Origin: Sarcophilus harrisii
Taxonomy: Eukaryota; Chordata; Mammalia; Dasyuromorphia; Dasyuridae
DNA length: 64,000 bases
Assembly (NCBI RefSeq): GCF_902635505.1
Contig: NC_045430.1
Location: 278,426,181 to 278,490,180, forward strand
Direction: 5' to 3'
How positions within the stretch are numbered: the first letter of the stretch is position 1; every line of letters starts with the position of its first letter. The notes beneath the pieces were generated by a model that searched no databases, was not told the DNA's origin, and saw nothing but the letters and a program-made list of their open reading frames with translations. A program made the translations under genes and the position numbers. Below, one piece after another: positions 22,020-33,480 of the stretch.

Positions 22020-22215
22020 ATAGTAATATTTTTCAGTAGATTGGTACTTTGGAATCAGAAGACTTGAGTTCTAAATCCTGTCTGTATTTGAAATTCTTGT
22101 GTGATCTTAGCTAAATCTTTTCATCTCCCTGGTTCTGTTTACCATATCTGAGACAAGATATACTCAGTGATTTCCATAGTCTCTTCCAGATCTAAATCTA
22201 TGATCTGATGTACTT
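22020..22215 (+). mobile_element. MIR-like SINE
   Basis: 'ttggaatcagaagacttgagttctaaatcc', 'gtgtgatcttagctaaatc' and 'tagtctcttccagatctaaatctatgatc' run from core to 3' end. Confidence 0.8.
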
Positions 22216-22364
22216 GGGTTTTCTTAATTCCACACTCTGCCTTCTACCTATTAAATCACAGTCTTTGATGATCGAAATGTACTAAATTTGGAGAAAGGGG
22301 AATGGGATTTGAATCTTCTGCCACTTAGTACTTCTATGTATGAACAAAGAAAAAAGGAAAAATG

Positions 22365-22445
22365 GAAGAGAGGGAGGGAGGAAGAAAGAAGAAAGGAAGA
22401 AATGGAGAGACCAAGAGAGGGATGGAGGGAGGAAGGAAGGAAGGA
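22365..22445. repeat. short (GGGA/GGAA)n array
   Basis: Purine-only words between two SINE-derived segments; open frames here are compositional. Confidence 0.85.
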
Positions 22446-22676
22446 AACATTTACTAGCTGCCAACTATGTACCAGACACTGCACTAAATGCTTTACAGAT
22501 ATCTCATTTGATAGTCACAATTCCCCTATAAGGTAAGTGCTAATATTATCCCCATTTAATAGTTTTGAAAGAGATGAATCGACTTGTCCAGAGAGTCACA
22601 AAGCTCATAGATATCTGAGAATTAGCTTTCTGATTACAGACCAAGCACTGTCCACTGCACCACACAGCTGTCTCTA
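22445..22676 (-). mobile_element. full-length MIR-like SINE, antisense
   Basis: Complete reversed order: 'aactatgtaccagacactgc', 'ctttacagatatctcatttgatagtcac', 'atccccatttaatag', 'gacttgtccagagagtcac', 'actgtccactgcaccacacagctgtct'. Very typical MIR layout. Confidence 0.92.
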
Positions 22677-22815
22677 AGAACTCTGGACTTTTGCTGCCAC
22701 TAGAATGTGTGTAATTTGTTTCATCTCTATGGGCCTTGGTTTCCTTTGTCTGTAAAATTATTAGGTTAGACTAAATGACATCTTAGATTCCATGTCTAAA
22801 AATGTGACTCCTCAA
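22677..22815 (+). mobile_element. MIR-like SINE 3' part
   Basis: 'catctctatgggccttggtttcctttgtctgtaaaattattaggttagactaaatgac' is the sense 3' half; it abuts the preceding antisense copy. Confidence 0.75.
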
Positions 22816-22999
22816 TGGGGAAAAGGTACAGAATGTGCAATAATTAGAAGAAACTTACTCCCTTCATCACCTCCCACACTATCATAATGAAAAAAATCTT
22901 TGGCCCTTAGAGCCAACGTACAATTGGTCTCATTCTCAGCAACCATTATTATTTGGCCATAAGTTGTAATTTATTAAAAGCATGTCTTTATTACTTCCT

Positions 23000-23478
23000 A
23001 CTTATGACAGGCTAAGAAAACACTGAACCTATAGGAATGAAGGCTATAATAATTTCATTGATTTCTTCCTATTTTCATCACTTATTGGTAGTGATTTATT
23101 TTTGCTAGTCAAGATGACTTTGTTCTCCAACAGTTCATATCATTAAAGTATGAATTGGTGTTTGCTTGAATGAATAGACGTCCTGCAGAACTGTGCATTT
23201 TAATTGACAAATGGAGATGATGGCTGCAATAATGTTTATTTGCTACCATGCTCTGCAAGAGAAGTAGGCATCAGCCCTCTTTAAAACATTCCCCTTTCAC
23301 GTACATCATCAAAGGGAAGGTTTCAACCTCTCTAACCTTCTTTTGTGAACCATCCTCTGGAGTATTTCTGTTTCTTGTTTTGCTTTGTGGCCACTAACCA
23401 CAAGAGAAATTTGTCTTTTTTACATATGCTGGTAATAATTTACTGCCCTTAGAAATATTAAACCACATGCGCACACAG

Positions 23479-23511
<33 letters not shown>

Positions 23512-24180
23512 ACCTTGTATTAGAGTAATATTAAAAATCTGCCTAAAGCCAATGGAAAATAAAGGAAATTGAAAGTTAAAGCTAAACTCTTAGCTGACAC
23601 TCCATCTGAGTTCCTTTTTAGATTCTCAGAAGGGTGACAGATGGAAGACAACCCATACATACTGTAGCTCTTAGTATTCACGGGGCAGATTCAAGAAAGG
23701 GAGGAAGGCAAGGTCAAGGGTGATATGCTCTATTTACCTGATGAGACCATTAAGTGAATACTTATCAAATTTAAGTCTAGAGTTTCAAGATGTGTCTACA
23801 CTGCCTAGAGAAAAATGTTCAAAATGGCCCTTGAGCTTTTCAAGCTGGCTCACCCAGCTGTGTGCTTTTTAATATCTGACTGGTTTGGATGATAATAGTG
23901 TAGACAGCCTTCCAGGATAGCATTTTCTAAAAAAACAGTTATCAGCATGATTCACATGGAGGTGCCCATATTTAAGTGATCATACTTTTTAGATCCTTCC
24001 TCCTGTCTTACAATCTATACATTTGTTGGACAGCAGAAGTGATTGTTTGCAAAAGTCATTAATTTATTGACATTTCGGACACATGAGACAGATACCATGT
24101 ACATCAATAATAAATCAGGAACCCACAATCTCATATTAAGTATTATGTAATTTTTTGAGAAAAATCATGTTGGTTGTAAT
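23000..24180. promoter_or_regulatory. candidate conserved noncoding tract
   Basis: About 1.2 kb with one (CA)n run (23,474-23,508) and no recognised transposon, in a window otherwise dense with them. Balanced composition with TF-like words (cattttaattgacaaatgg near 23,198; tttttaatatctgactgg near 23,866). Constraint is inferred from absence of insertions only. Confidence 0.35.
23474..23508. repeat. (CA)n microsatellite
   Basis: CA units with one interruption at the left (cacacagacaca) and CATACA at the right edge. Confidence 0.95.
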
Positions 24181-24194
24181 AAATTGTAATAGGA

Positions 24195-24305
24195 TTTAAT
24201 TTCCTCTCCCCTTCACTTTTCTTCTCCCTCTCTTCTCTGACCCTCTCTTCTCCTCTCTTCCCCTTCTTCTCTCCTTTTCTGCTTTTCCTCTCCTCTCCCC
24301 TTTTT
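24195..24305. repeat. CT-rich low-complexity tract
   Basis: cttctccctctcttctctgaccctctcttctcc and similar; pyrimidine only for most of its length. Confidence 0.85.
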
Positions 24306-25009
24306 TCTGTACTACTTAAACAACAAACATTCCAGTAAGCTCTGAAATAAATTCTTGAATTTCAAGTATGTCAAATCTATCCATATATTAAACAAATGGA
24401 TTCCTGTCTGGTGGCTCTCTATATTTTTTCTTTCAATGTAAACTTATATACATATTATGTGTGTGTGTTTAGGTGTGAATAGCCTAATTTGTTATTAAAT
24501 TGAAGCAATATTTTTAAAAAATATTTTAAAATGACTCTCCCTCTGGGTAAAGAAGAATTGCCTGGTTTTTCAGATTTAGCTTTATTTTTAGTAGTCTAAA
24601 ATACATTTTGAAAACTTTTATGAAGGTCTGTTTTCATAAAAAGCAAGGAAGTTGACCTTTAAAAATATTGCACATTATATTATTTTTCTAACTCTAACAA
24701 CATTTCCCCCTTCACAAAAATGTCATACAACTTTACTATTGACTTGAGCCTCAGAATGTTGATTGCTTTTCTGGGAGTGGGTTTTTCTGACCAATTTCAA
24801 AACTTTGGAGCAAGATTAATAATAGAATTGTTGACAGTCTCTGCATTACACTGGGTCCTGGGGGGTGGTATTACTGAAAGTAAACTATAACTTAATAGCT
24901 CTTAGAATACTTTAATACTTTTTTCTCCTTGGATGCTAAACAATGAAAATTACTTGAATTAATTTCTTATTTCATTTATATTCACAATCACTTTTTTCTT
25001 TAGAAATTC
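24306..25009. other. AT-rich unique sequence
   Basis: No repeat recognised. No frame of note. Confidence 0.4.
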
Positions 25010-25321
25010 TGAGCAAAATATTAAAGAAAAGGATGAAATACATAAGAAAAAGAGATAAAGAAAAATAAAGGAAGAAAAGTTAAGGAAAAAGGGAGAAAGG
25101 GAAAAAGCAGAAAGAACAAAAATATAGAAAGAAAAAAGAGAAAGAAAAGGAAAGAAAGAAGGAAGGAGGGAGGGAAGGAAGGAAGAAAGAAAGGAAGAAA
25201 GTGAGGGAGGAGGGGGGAGGGAGGAAAAGAAGAAAGCAGGGAGGGGGAGGGAGGAAAGGAGAAAGGGAAGAAAGAAGAGAGAAAGAATGAGAAAAAGAAG
25301 GGAGGAAGGAAGGAAGAGGGA

Positions 25322-25413
<92 letters not shown>

Positions 25414-25425
25414 AGAAAGAAATAG
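25010..25425. repeat. (GAAA)n/(GGAA)n polypurine tract
   Basis: Over 400 bases of pure purine on the plus strand, ending in about 24 GAAA units (25,321-25,411). Such a mirror-like polypurine run could form triplex (H-) DNA. Minus frames of 120-180 codons (Phe/Leu/Ser only) are artefacts. Confidence 0.95.
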
Positions 25426-25499
25426 GGGGAAAATATATACAACAGGAATTACAATGTTTTGGATTGAAAGGTTTTTGATGATTTTTTAATGCAAAAGTC

Positions 25500-26560
25500 A
25501 GCTCTGCTTCCAATATTAATTAAACAAGAGAATCTTGGTTTTATAAGAAGAGAGCATGCTCTCTCTACAATTTCATCATTTTCCCCACTAAAATAAGACT
25601 AAACTGGTGTTTCCAAAGCCCATTAAGTGCACAAATGAAAAACAATGGGACAGCAGATTCCTTTAAGACCACTGTACCTCCAAAGGTCCCACTCAGAGAA
25701 TCAGCAGCTGGTAATTTGTGAGCCAGGCTTGCATGAGGTCATTTCTGCCGGTGATTTCCAACAGTACAAGATTTCTTCTTCCACAGAAATGCTTTAAAAG
25801 CATGTCAAGCTGGGAATAAAATATTTTCCTATTTTGGACTGAAATCCATCATCATTCTCTATAAACAACTTAAAGACTTTGATTAAACCTCTAAAATATT
25901 ACCTTTGACTTTTCGGGCTGTGTTCATGGAATACTTAGTTTGAAGCCAGCCAATCTTTGTGAATTCCCCACTGGAGAAGGTTAATGGAAAGAGAACACTG
26001 CGGCTTCAGGAAGATGGTCCCAGTTTTACAAATTGCAGATCCCAAATCCCTGCTGGATTGGGCAGCTCCATCAGTGAAAGGGAAGCATTTCAGTCTCATT
26101 ATCAACCTAATCCCTCCTTGAAAGTGCTGGGAGCACATTTCCCGGGACAGAAGGAGAATCTCTTCCTTCAGAAGAGTTTCTGATCAGAGTTGGCAAAGTG
26201 AAATGTTATACGCTGGGACGCTCAGCTTCACAAAACATGGCAGGTTTTCTTTCTTTCTTTCTTTCTTTTTTTTTTCTGGGCTTCGAAGAGGATTTTGCAA
26301 AAAGAGACCCAACATGTAAACAGTAATCGGATTTAATTGTTGGAGATTCTTTTCCTGGACTTTGCTTTGTGTTTCCCCAATCTTATTTTTCAAATAAAAC
26401 TAATTAATAGAAGCTGCCAGGCAGAAGAGCCCAGATGGCTCCATTCTGTGGTGCTAATTATGATTATTTTTACAAATTAATCATGCACATGCTATAATTT
26501 ATGGAGCCCCCTTTCAAGGGGATCAGAGAGATTCGGCTACACAAGGCATAGCAATGGGCT
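25500..26560. promoter_or_regulatory. candidate conserved noncoding tract
   Basis: About 1 kb free of transposons except a TTTC run (26,250-26,277). The part at 26,396-26,560 is rich in homeodomain-like cores: ggtgctaattatgattatttttacaaattaatcatgc contains TAATTA and AATTAATC. Typical texture of a developmental enhancer; no alignment was possible. Confidence 0.4.
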
Positions 26561-27839
26561 TGCATCACTGAATTTTCTCAGATGCACCATTGTCTCCGAG
26601 TCATTATCTCCCTCAATTTCTTGCCACCCACTCTGAACCCTCTCCTCTCATTGAGGACCTGATTTTTCCTGGAATGAGCCTGCCAAACTGGGGCCTTTGG
26701 GACCTCAACAGTTTTGTGGCGAGAGAGAGAAAAAGAGAGCTGGTTCTAGAATCCCTTCACCCTTGCCATTCTCCTTACTGACATGATTCTTGTTTTCAAG
26801 AGGCAATAACTCCAAATGGCCCGCATGGAAATGATAAACGGCCTGGTGTGCTTTCCCTTTGAAGGGGTTCTCCTGCAGAGTATCATATTTACAGAAATTG
26901 CTATGGAGTCCGGGGAGCAACCCAATCAACTGCATTGAAGTAGGGCCTTTTGATCATATTCAGTAATGTGATCAAGGATCACGTGGGCATCCTAAAGCAT
27001 GTCTGCCTGGCTATGTGCTAAAGAGGTGACAAGGGAAATGGAGAATTCATCTGGCATTGGGTCCCAACGACTGATGGAACAAAGCACACCTGGGTCCAGA
27101 ATATTTTAAAAGTGCTGCTGAGAAATAGGAGGCTGTCCAATCCTATCATCTAGAGAGCGGGTAGCCATGTACCCCTGGTGGGACTAGGGTCTCTGGCTCT
27201 TCATTTGTAAAAAGGAAGAAGAGGAAGCTATTCAACAATGACTACAGTACTGTAAATAGAAGGGAAATCAAAACAAAGCTAACCTCTGTGTAATTTTAAT
27301 GAGCAGTCTGTGGCTCTGGAAAAAAGATTAGGAATTGTATCTCTCATCTCTTCTTGGAGAGGTGGGGATTATGGGTGCAGAATGTTGCATATACTGAGAT
27401 CCTAGCTTTGCTTAAGTATTCTTAGGATGGAAAGTTTTCTGGGTAGCAAAAGTAGGGTATTTAGCACGAAATCATTTTTATAGAAGAGCAAAATGCATCA
27501 ATACAACTTTGAATAATCAAAAATTAAAAAAATAAACAGAAAAAGGTTGAGAGAGCTGATTTTAAAGGCTACTTTAAGCGGTAAATATTGTGGCCTTTTG
27601 ACTTGTCACTTGGCTGATGGATCAGTTTAGGACAACAGTCAATTTGATTAATCTTTTGAGCTGGAATTCTCACTTACTTTTTTGATCTGATCCATCTGTC
27701 CAGTCAAATTGGTTCCATTGGTTGAAGGCAGGGACGTAGCAGTCCATATGTCAAATACAAAATGAAATGCTATGTTAACTATCACTGCAGCTTCCATTTT
27801 TGTCACACTTAAGGGCTTCCACAGCACTTCCCTCAAGAC
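26561..27839. other. unique sequence
   Basis: No recognised transposon over nearly 1.3 kb. The part up to 27,100 continues the enhancer-like texture; the remainder is AT-rich. Short frames (26,590-26,781; 26,705-26,935) have no family resemblance. Confidence 0.4.
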
Positions 27840-28010
27840 ACTCACTGCTATAAGGATTATTATCCCAATTTGCCAGTTGAAAAAAATGAGGTCCTAAAAA
27901 GTAAAAGATTTTGGTCTACAATGGCATAGTGAGTCAATGTCTGACACAAGCTTTAAATCCAAGTCCTTTGTCTATAAATAGATTACTGTATCACACTCTA
28001 TCTTGTATCT
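27840..28010 (-). mobile_element. MIR-like SINE, antisense
   Basis: 'ttattatcccaatttgccagttg', 'ctttaaatccaagtcctttg', 'ttactgtatcacactctatcttg'. Confidence 0.75.
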
Positions 28011-28164
28011 CGGAGAAAAGTACTAGACAAAGAAGGAAGACACATGGTTCTAATCTTTGATCTGGAGAACTGTAATGTCACTAACAACCTCTTCTTCTCT
28101 CTTGCCTCATCTTTGAAATCAATCCACCACTGGTTCTTTGGATTTCAAGCAAAAGACTATGTGG

Positions 28165-28385
28165 CAGAGAAGAGCAGAGCGCTTTAAAGTATCTGAAGTC
28201 TATAAGAAATCCCAGCTCTGCCATTTCAGTGGTCAGGATGTCGTGGAAATCATTTCTCACCTTCAAATTTCAGTGACCTTATTTAGAAAATAGAAGTGAC
28301 AATACTGGCTCAAATTATCCAACAATATTGTTGAAATTAAATGAAATAAACATTATGCACATAATAAAGTGATATATAAAAGTAG
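28165..28385 (+). mobile_element. MIR-like SINE
   Basis: 'aatcccagctctgccatttcagtgg' then 'gaccttatttagaaaatag' and 'ttgttgaaattaaatgaaataaac'; nearly full length. Confidence 0.8.
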
Positions 28386-28439
28386 GCAAATATTGAGGAG
28401 CAATGTAGTATTGGGTAAGAGAAAAAGAACTAAATTAAG

Positions 28440-28707
28440 ACTCCATCATTATCATCATCATCATCATGTTCTGTCATGCCTCATTTTTTATGATCTATTT
28501 GAGCTTTTCTTAAAAAAGATATTGGAGTAGTCTGTCATTTCCTTCTTTAGCTTATTTTATAGATGAGGAACTAAGGCAAACAGGATTAAATGATTTGCCC
28601 AGGATCACACAGCTACTAAATGTCCAAGGCTGGATTTGAACCCAGGAAAATGAGACTTTTTTACTCCCCACCTTGTACTTTATCCACTGTACTACCTGGC
28701 TGCTCCA
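28440..28707 (-). mobile_element. full-length core-SINE with RTE-type tail, antisense
   Basis: A (CAT)n run, 'gtcatttccttctttagcttattttatagatgagg', 'gatttgcccaggatcacacagctac', 'ggctggatttgaacccagg' and 'atccactgtactacctggctgctcc' give tail to head order with the whole tRNA-like part present. Confidence 0.92.
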
Positions 28708-28985
28708 ATAATAATAACAGCTAACATTTATATAACACCTACTATGTGCCAGGCACTATGTTAAATGCTCTTCAATTTTTACCTCATTTGATCTTCACAC
28801 AAATTCTGGGAATTAGATATCATCATCATCTCCAAATTATAGTTGAAACAATGGAGACAAACATGTTAAATGACTTACCCAGCATCATACTGGTTATGAT
28901 CATCCAGCTAGGAAATATTTGAAGCTCAATGTAAATTCAGGTCTTCTGAACTCCAAGCCCTGTGCTCTATCCACTGCTTCTTCTG
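28707..28985 (-). mobile_element. full-length MIR-like SINE, antisense
   Basis: 'cctactatgtgccaggcactatgttaaatgctc', 'tacctcatttgatcttcacac', 'ttaaatgacttacccagcatcatac' and 'ctgtgctctatccactgcttctt'. It directly follows the core-SINE in the same orientation. Confidence 0.9.
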
Positions 28986-29265
28986 TCTCTAACACATATT
29001 ACCTATGTGATCTTGAGGATGTCATTTCACATCTCTGTCTTAGTTTCCTCGCTTTTTAAAATGAAGGCACTAGAAGCAGGAAGTATTGGAAAGACTATTA
29101 GATTAGGGAATAGATGGTACATTTTTGAGTCCCAGTTTTCTAAGTACTTTGGGGCATTTTCCTGTATCTCTACATATATCAAGTAATTCACCTACAAAAT
29201 GAGAAAGTTAGACTAAATTATTTCCAAAATCTCTCCCAGTTCTATTATTATGAAAATTGAGAGAA
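28985..29265 (+). mobile_element. two adjacent SINE 3' parts
   Basis: First copy to about 29,085 ('acctatgtgatcttgaggatgtcatttcac', 'tagtttcctcgctttttaaaatg'). Second from about 29,090 ('ttttgagtcccagttttc', 'cacctacaaaatgagaaagttagactaaatta', 'aatctctcccagttctatt'). Confidence 0.7.
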
Positions 29266-29324
29266 TATTACCTAAGAGACATATCTCACCAATTTGGTTA
29301 CCGAATCCTAGATCAAGATCAAGC

Positions 29325-29565
29325 AGAGTCTGCTATTTTACAGATGCGGAAACTGAGGCTCAGTAAAAGGAGTTTTGGAAGTGATAACTTCTGAAGGGCC
29401 TTAAAGTTCTGTCCCTATGATCATGTGAACAAGTGAGTGAGGTACGTGAATTGGATTTGACTTCCATTCTTTCTTTCGTCCAAGGTCACACAGAGTTAGG
29501 ATTGAAACCCTGGTCTCCTGAGGCCATGTCCAGAGCTCTTTCTACCACCACTCAGCTCACCTTTT
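29325..29565 (-). mobile_element. MIR-like SINE, antisense, interrupted
   Basis: 'tattttacagatgcggaaactgaggctcag' (29,334-29,363) and 'gtccaaggtcacacagagttaggattgaaaccctggtctcc' (29,479-29,519) belong to one element but are about 110 bases further apart than in the consensus. The spacer is not a recognised repeat. Confidence 0.75.
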
Positions 29566-30394
29566 CTTTCTTTTCTTTCTCTGGGGCTCAAAGAGAACCA
29601 ATGGCTTTCCAAACTTCAAAGCCAAATGTCTCTCATTCTTATTTTCATTATTGTAAAGGACAAATGATCTAATTAACATTCATACACAAACTTTGAAAAG
29701 TATGAGGCACTTAGCCAGATGGAAGACATTGCTATTTTCTAAACACTTTTGCTCCCATTTGTGAACTTTTTCCACCAAAGAAAAATGACTTAGGTGTCCG
29801 TGTGGATACCGACATTGTCAATACCGGGCCAAAGCCGCTGACTCGCCCTGCCCACTCTCAAACATAAATGCACATACCTTGCACACGTGCATACTCTCCT
29901 ATATATACAGAGTCTCTTTTAGTGCCTTTCATCCACCAGACATGTGAGAGTCATAGATTAGGCATTGCTCATGGATGGATTAATTGAGGAAACTTACAGA
30001 TGCTGTTGGATTCCAGCCAATAATTTTGCTGATGGATTTAAGCCAGGGAAGCAGATGGAGAAGGCACCCTTTCAAGGTCTCAATGATATTTCTTTGAGAG
30101 AAGGGGTTCTCAGCTCTCATTTAAGTTACGCAGTAGAGTCAAATGGCTGGGCAGAAACTAGTGCGATCTAAAAACTTTCCTTTCTGGTGGAGATAGAGGT
30201 GAATAGGGACACTTCTATCCTTGGTATCTTCCATATTGAAAATAATAAATTGGAAATTCAAGACAACCAATGGAAAATAGCAATACAATGCCACGTTTCT
30301 AACAGGATCGTAAAGTAGATTTGTATAAAGCACTTGAGAATTTGAAAAGTGTGCAATGTACTGGTAACTCATCATCATACTCGAATATTTGTGC
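29566..30394. other. unique sequence
   Basis: No repeat recognised. A small CpG-containing patch lies at 29,797-29,847 (gtgtccgtgtggataccgac...ataccgggcc). Confidence 0.4.
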
Positions 30395-30547
30395 AGACAG
30401 CAGATGACATTATTATCATTCATATTTCACAGATAAGAAAACTGAGTGAATTTGCTCATGGTCACACAACTATTAGGTATAAGTGATGGGATATGAACAC
30501 AATTCTTTCCAATTCAAAGAATAGCATTCTATATATTCTGCTGCCAC
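30395..30547 (-). mobile_element. MIR-like SINE, antisense
   Basis: 'atttcacagataagaaaactgag', 'tgctcatggtcacacaactattag', 'attctatatattctgctgcc'. Confidence 0.8.
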
Positions 30548-30689
30548 TATTTGAGCAATGACTAAGTTTTGTTCTTAATTCCATTCTTTGAAATTGAAGC
30601 AATTCTAAGCTTCTTTATGTTGCTTTAGCCAAAGTTGTGGTCTCACAACCTCAAAATTCTGTAATTAAAATAAAGGGAAAATTTGATAT

Positions 30690-30812
30690 GCTAATATCAT
30701 TGCCCCCATTAAATAGATGAGCACACAGAGACTTCGGCAAGTGAAATGACTCACTAATATTTACACAGTAAAGTGGCAAACCCAGGATTTTCACCAAGGT
30801 CTTCTCCACTTT
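30690..30812 (-). mobile_element. MIR-like SINE, antisense
   Basis: 'atcattgcccccattaaatagatgagcac', 'cactaatatttacacagtaaagtggcaaacccagg'. Confidence 0.75.
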
Positions 30813-30820
30813 AATTTTTT

Positions 30821-30978
30821 GTATTTTTTCAAGACTAACACTGTTTCCAATTTGGTTTATTTCAATCTTCAATAATATGATAATTCAATCATTATTTTGT
30901 ATTTTTTCAAGACTAACACTCTGTTCCCAATTTGGTTTATTTCAATCTTCAATAATATGATAATTTGATCATTATTCA
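30821..30978. repeat. 78-bp tandem duplication
   Basis: Unit 1 starts at 30,821 and unit 2 at 30,899 (both gtattttttcaagactaac). The units differ by a 2-base gap and a handful of substitutions over 78 bases. The sequence is not a recognised repeat family. Confidence 0.95.
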
Positions 30979-31405
30979 CCTTAATAAAGTAATTACAGAA
31001 TTCTGTCCAATTGAAAACTTCTTGAGGGTATGTTAATTGTCTCTTTTCCTTGCAATCGGTGGAAATTGCAAGATAATTTCAATGAAATTCTGTATTCTAG
31101 TGAGAACCAGGAAGATATAGAAGAGAAAGTCTATCAGAAAGTTCTACCTAAAAAGAGCTCACTTCTCTAAATGAAGAGGGTGGAATTACACAACTCTTTG
31201 TGGCCTTTCATTCTCACCGAAAATAAAACTATATGGAGGGAGAGGACTATTAGAGTTGTGAAAATGTGTTTAGCTTAGTATTTAGAATATAATAAGCTCT
31301 ATATAAATGCTCTATCACCCACTCCCTCATGGATCCAATTATATCTAATCTGTTGATTCAGCTATCTATCTACCCATCTAACCATCCATTGATCTATCTT
31401 TTGCC
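30979..31405. other. unique sequence with TCTA run
   Basis: No transposon recognised. A diverged TCTATC/CATC array lies at about 31,360-31,402. Confidence 0.45.
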
Positions 31406-31768
31406 CCTAGTCTCAGAAACCCTTTTCAAGTTGAGAAAATATAAAAAAAAAAAATACCAAAAGGTCAAATAATGAAAGCCTAAGACAATTCTTCATCAAA
31501 AAAAGATCCAAAAAAAAAAAAGAGAGTAGTTTCCAAATATTCTTTTGCTTTGCACCTAAAAGCCAAGAAAGACAGGAATGAGAAACATGGAGAGGCACAC
31601 ACATTTCACAAAACTCCTTTGACTTCGCTGTGTATGTATACATATGTATGTGTTTAAAGGACTTAATTCAAAGAATCACTAGTTTCACATACATGAACGA
31701 CTCATTTATCAAATATTGCTGTTCTAGATGAAAATGTTAGAGAGAATAGATAGCAAAATAGATTAAAA

Positions 31769-31771
<3 letters not shown>
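31406..31771. other. unique sequence with A-runs
   Basis: Two A-runs at 31,442-31,453 and 31,510-31,521; otherwise nothing recognised. Confidence 0.4.

Positions 31772-31813
<42 letters not shown>
31772..31813. repeat. (TA)n microsatellite
   Basis: About 20 uninterrupted TA units. Confidence 0.97.
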
Positions 31814-31815
<2 letters not shown>

Positions 31816-32019
31816 AGTGTATGACAATGGCAAATGAACTTGGGTTTTCCCAATTCTGACAATGGCTCTCTCCCCATTTGTGACTATGGCACCCCCAGAA
31901 AAAGAACCAACAAATATAAGAATTAGAGTTTTTTTAGCAGATTTCCAGCTATCAAACAATTCTGGCTCTGAATCTGTGTGGCAGTATTACCAGTAAGCTA
32001 ACTGAGTCACTCAGCCTTG

Positions 32020-32255
32020 AGTAAACTTGGTGACCCAGTGGAATGAGATCTGAATCTCATCATGAAGACCTAGATTCAAATACCGACTCAGATGTTTACT
32101 TGCTATGTAAATAAATCTTTGAGCCATTGTTTTATGATTTGGATAGAAATAATAATGTCTTTAGCAACAACATTTTATAGGGGGTTTTGTGAAAAATCAG
32201 CAAAATGTATACAACGAGTTTGTAAACCTCAAAGCATTGTGTGAATGTTGTTTGC
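32020..32255 (+). mobile_element. full-length core-SINE / MIR hybrid
   Basis: Head 'ggtgacccagtggaatgagatctg', B-box-like 'agattcaaataccg', and 3' block 'gtttgtaaacctcaaagcattgtgtgaatg'. The internal core is poorly kept. Confidence 0.75.
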
Positions 32256-32309
32256 ATAATTGTTTCATTTCTTTAGGTGTCTGTATTTAAAAACATTTGA
32301 GGAGAATGG

Positions 32310-32440
32310 TACTTGCTCAATCAGCAAGCATCAACTGAATGTGATCTATATACCAGGTACCATACTATGTGTGACCTTGGAGATACAAAGAGAAGAAGGA
32401 AATGGTCTGCTCTCAAGGGGTTTCTCTTCTACTGAAGTAT
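32310..32440 (+). mobile_element. family A repeat fragment
   Basis: 'gatctatataccaggtaccatactatg...gagatacaaagagaagaagg...ctgctctcaaggggtttctc'. Confidence 0.75.
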
Positions 32441-32895
32441 GGCACCAAACATATTCTATCCTGATCTCCTTCTCGAGAGAGAGAGACAAAAAACATTTGG
32501 AACACAAGGCTTTGCAAAGGTGAATGTTGAAAACTATCTTTGCATGTATTTAAAAAAAATAAAATACTATTAATATTTAAAAAATAAAAACATAAATTTT
32601 CAAGTCTTCAAAATATCTCCACTTATTTTTCTTGGGGAATAACTATCTTATGACTATAACTCAGTGGTGGAAACAAGGGTGACTAGATTACCTGATTGAT
32701 TGCATGATGTCTGCTTTTGTTATGTGAGCCTTCTTTCCACTGATGCCAACTTCAATCCACTGATATCTTAGAAATGCTTTCATGGGCTTCTTTGACTGAG
32801 CAATTGATTACCAGTAGACAACTTGGTGAGGGTGAACATCCATTTAATTTATCTGGGCTGATCCTGAGATGACATTTTGAATGTCTTTATCAAAA

Positions 32896-32896
<1 letters not shown>
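32441..32896. other. unique AT-rich sequence
   Basis: An A-rich patch at 32,548-32,592 may be the worn tail of an old insertion; nothing else recognised. Confidence 0.35.

Positions 32897-32931
<35 letters not shown>
32897..32931. repeat. (CA)n microsatellite
   Basis: About 17 uninterrupted CA units. Confidence 0.97.
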
Positions 32932-32936
<5 letters not shown>

Positions 32937-32989
32937 ACTTTAAAGAATTTGTGTTTACACCAACGGATAATCATTGAGCAATTAATTGT

Positions 32990-33172
32990 CTTTGCAGTTT
33001 GATAGACCAAGTTCTTAAAGGGCCTCAGAGGCCATCAAGCCCAATCCTTTCATTCTGAAAAGGAGACAGTTGAAGTCCTGGTAAATTAAGTGACTGGTTT
33101 TAGAATAGCAGTGGCAAAATTTGAACCTAGCTCCTTTGACTTCAGATGAACACCTTTCCACATTGCTTAAGA
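32990..33172 (-). mobile_element. MIR-related SINE, antisense
   Basis: 'ttaaagggcctcagaggccatcaagcccaatcc', 'ctgaaaaggagacagttgaagtcc', 'cagtggcaaaatttgaacctagctcc', 'ctttccacattgctt'. Matches the variant with an 'agggaccttagaggccatctagtcc' 3' end. Confidence 0.8.
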
Positions 33173-33199
33173 CCCATGTCTCATCAACTGTATCTCCAT

Positions 33200-33480
33200 T
33201 GGTTTCTGTGAATCACAGGAATCAGGACAATACATAGACCTCCTCGGGACCCCCATGCCAGCACCCTTGGGATTTCCAATGTCCGTGTGGCCCATGTGGG
33301 TATGGACCTGAAGTCCAAATATTTATTCACTGTGTATCTTGGACTGTTTACCACATGGGAGGTGGGAAAGGAAGGGAAGCAGCCTGTTGTTATCCAACTT
33401 GAAAAGCATGTCAATGTCTGCATCCCCAAAAGCTATTTGGCAAATTTGGGCAAGGTGCCCACATTGTTGAAGGGATGTTT
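33200..33480 (+). other. unrecognised open frame
   Basis: A plus-strand frame at 33,287-33,646 (119 codons) begins Met-Ala-His-Val-Gly-Met-Asp-Leu-Lys-Ser-Lys-Tyr-Leu-Phe and stays varied in composition up to about 33,480; it is also open upstream of its ATG. A minus frame overlaps it. I cannot match either to a family. It could be a processed pseudogene fragment, a conserved noncoding element or chance; no poly(A) tail or target duplication is visible nearby. Confidence 0.2.

Noticed and set aside
24959-25513. 184-codon Phe/Leu/Ser-rich minus frame
   Set aside because: Translation of the polypurine tract; no gene.
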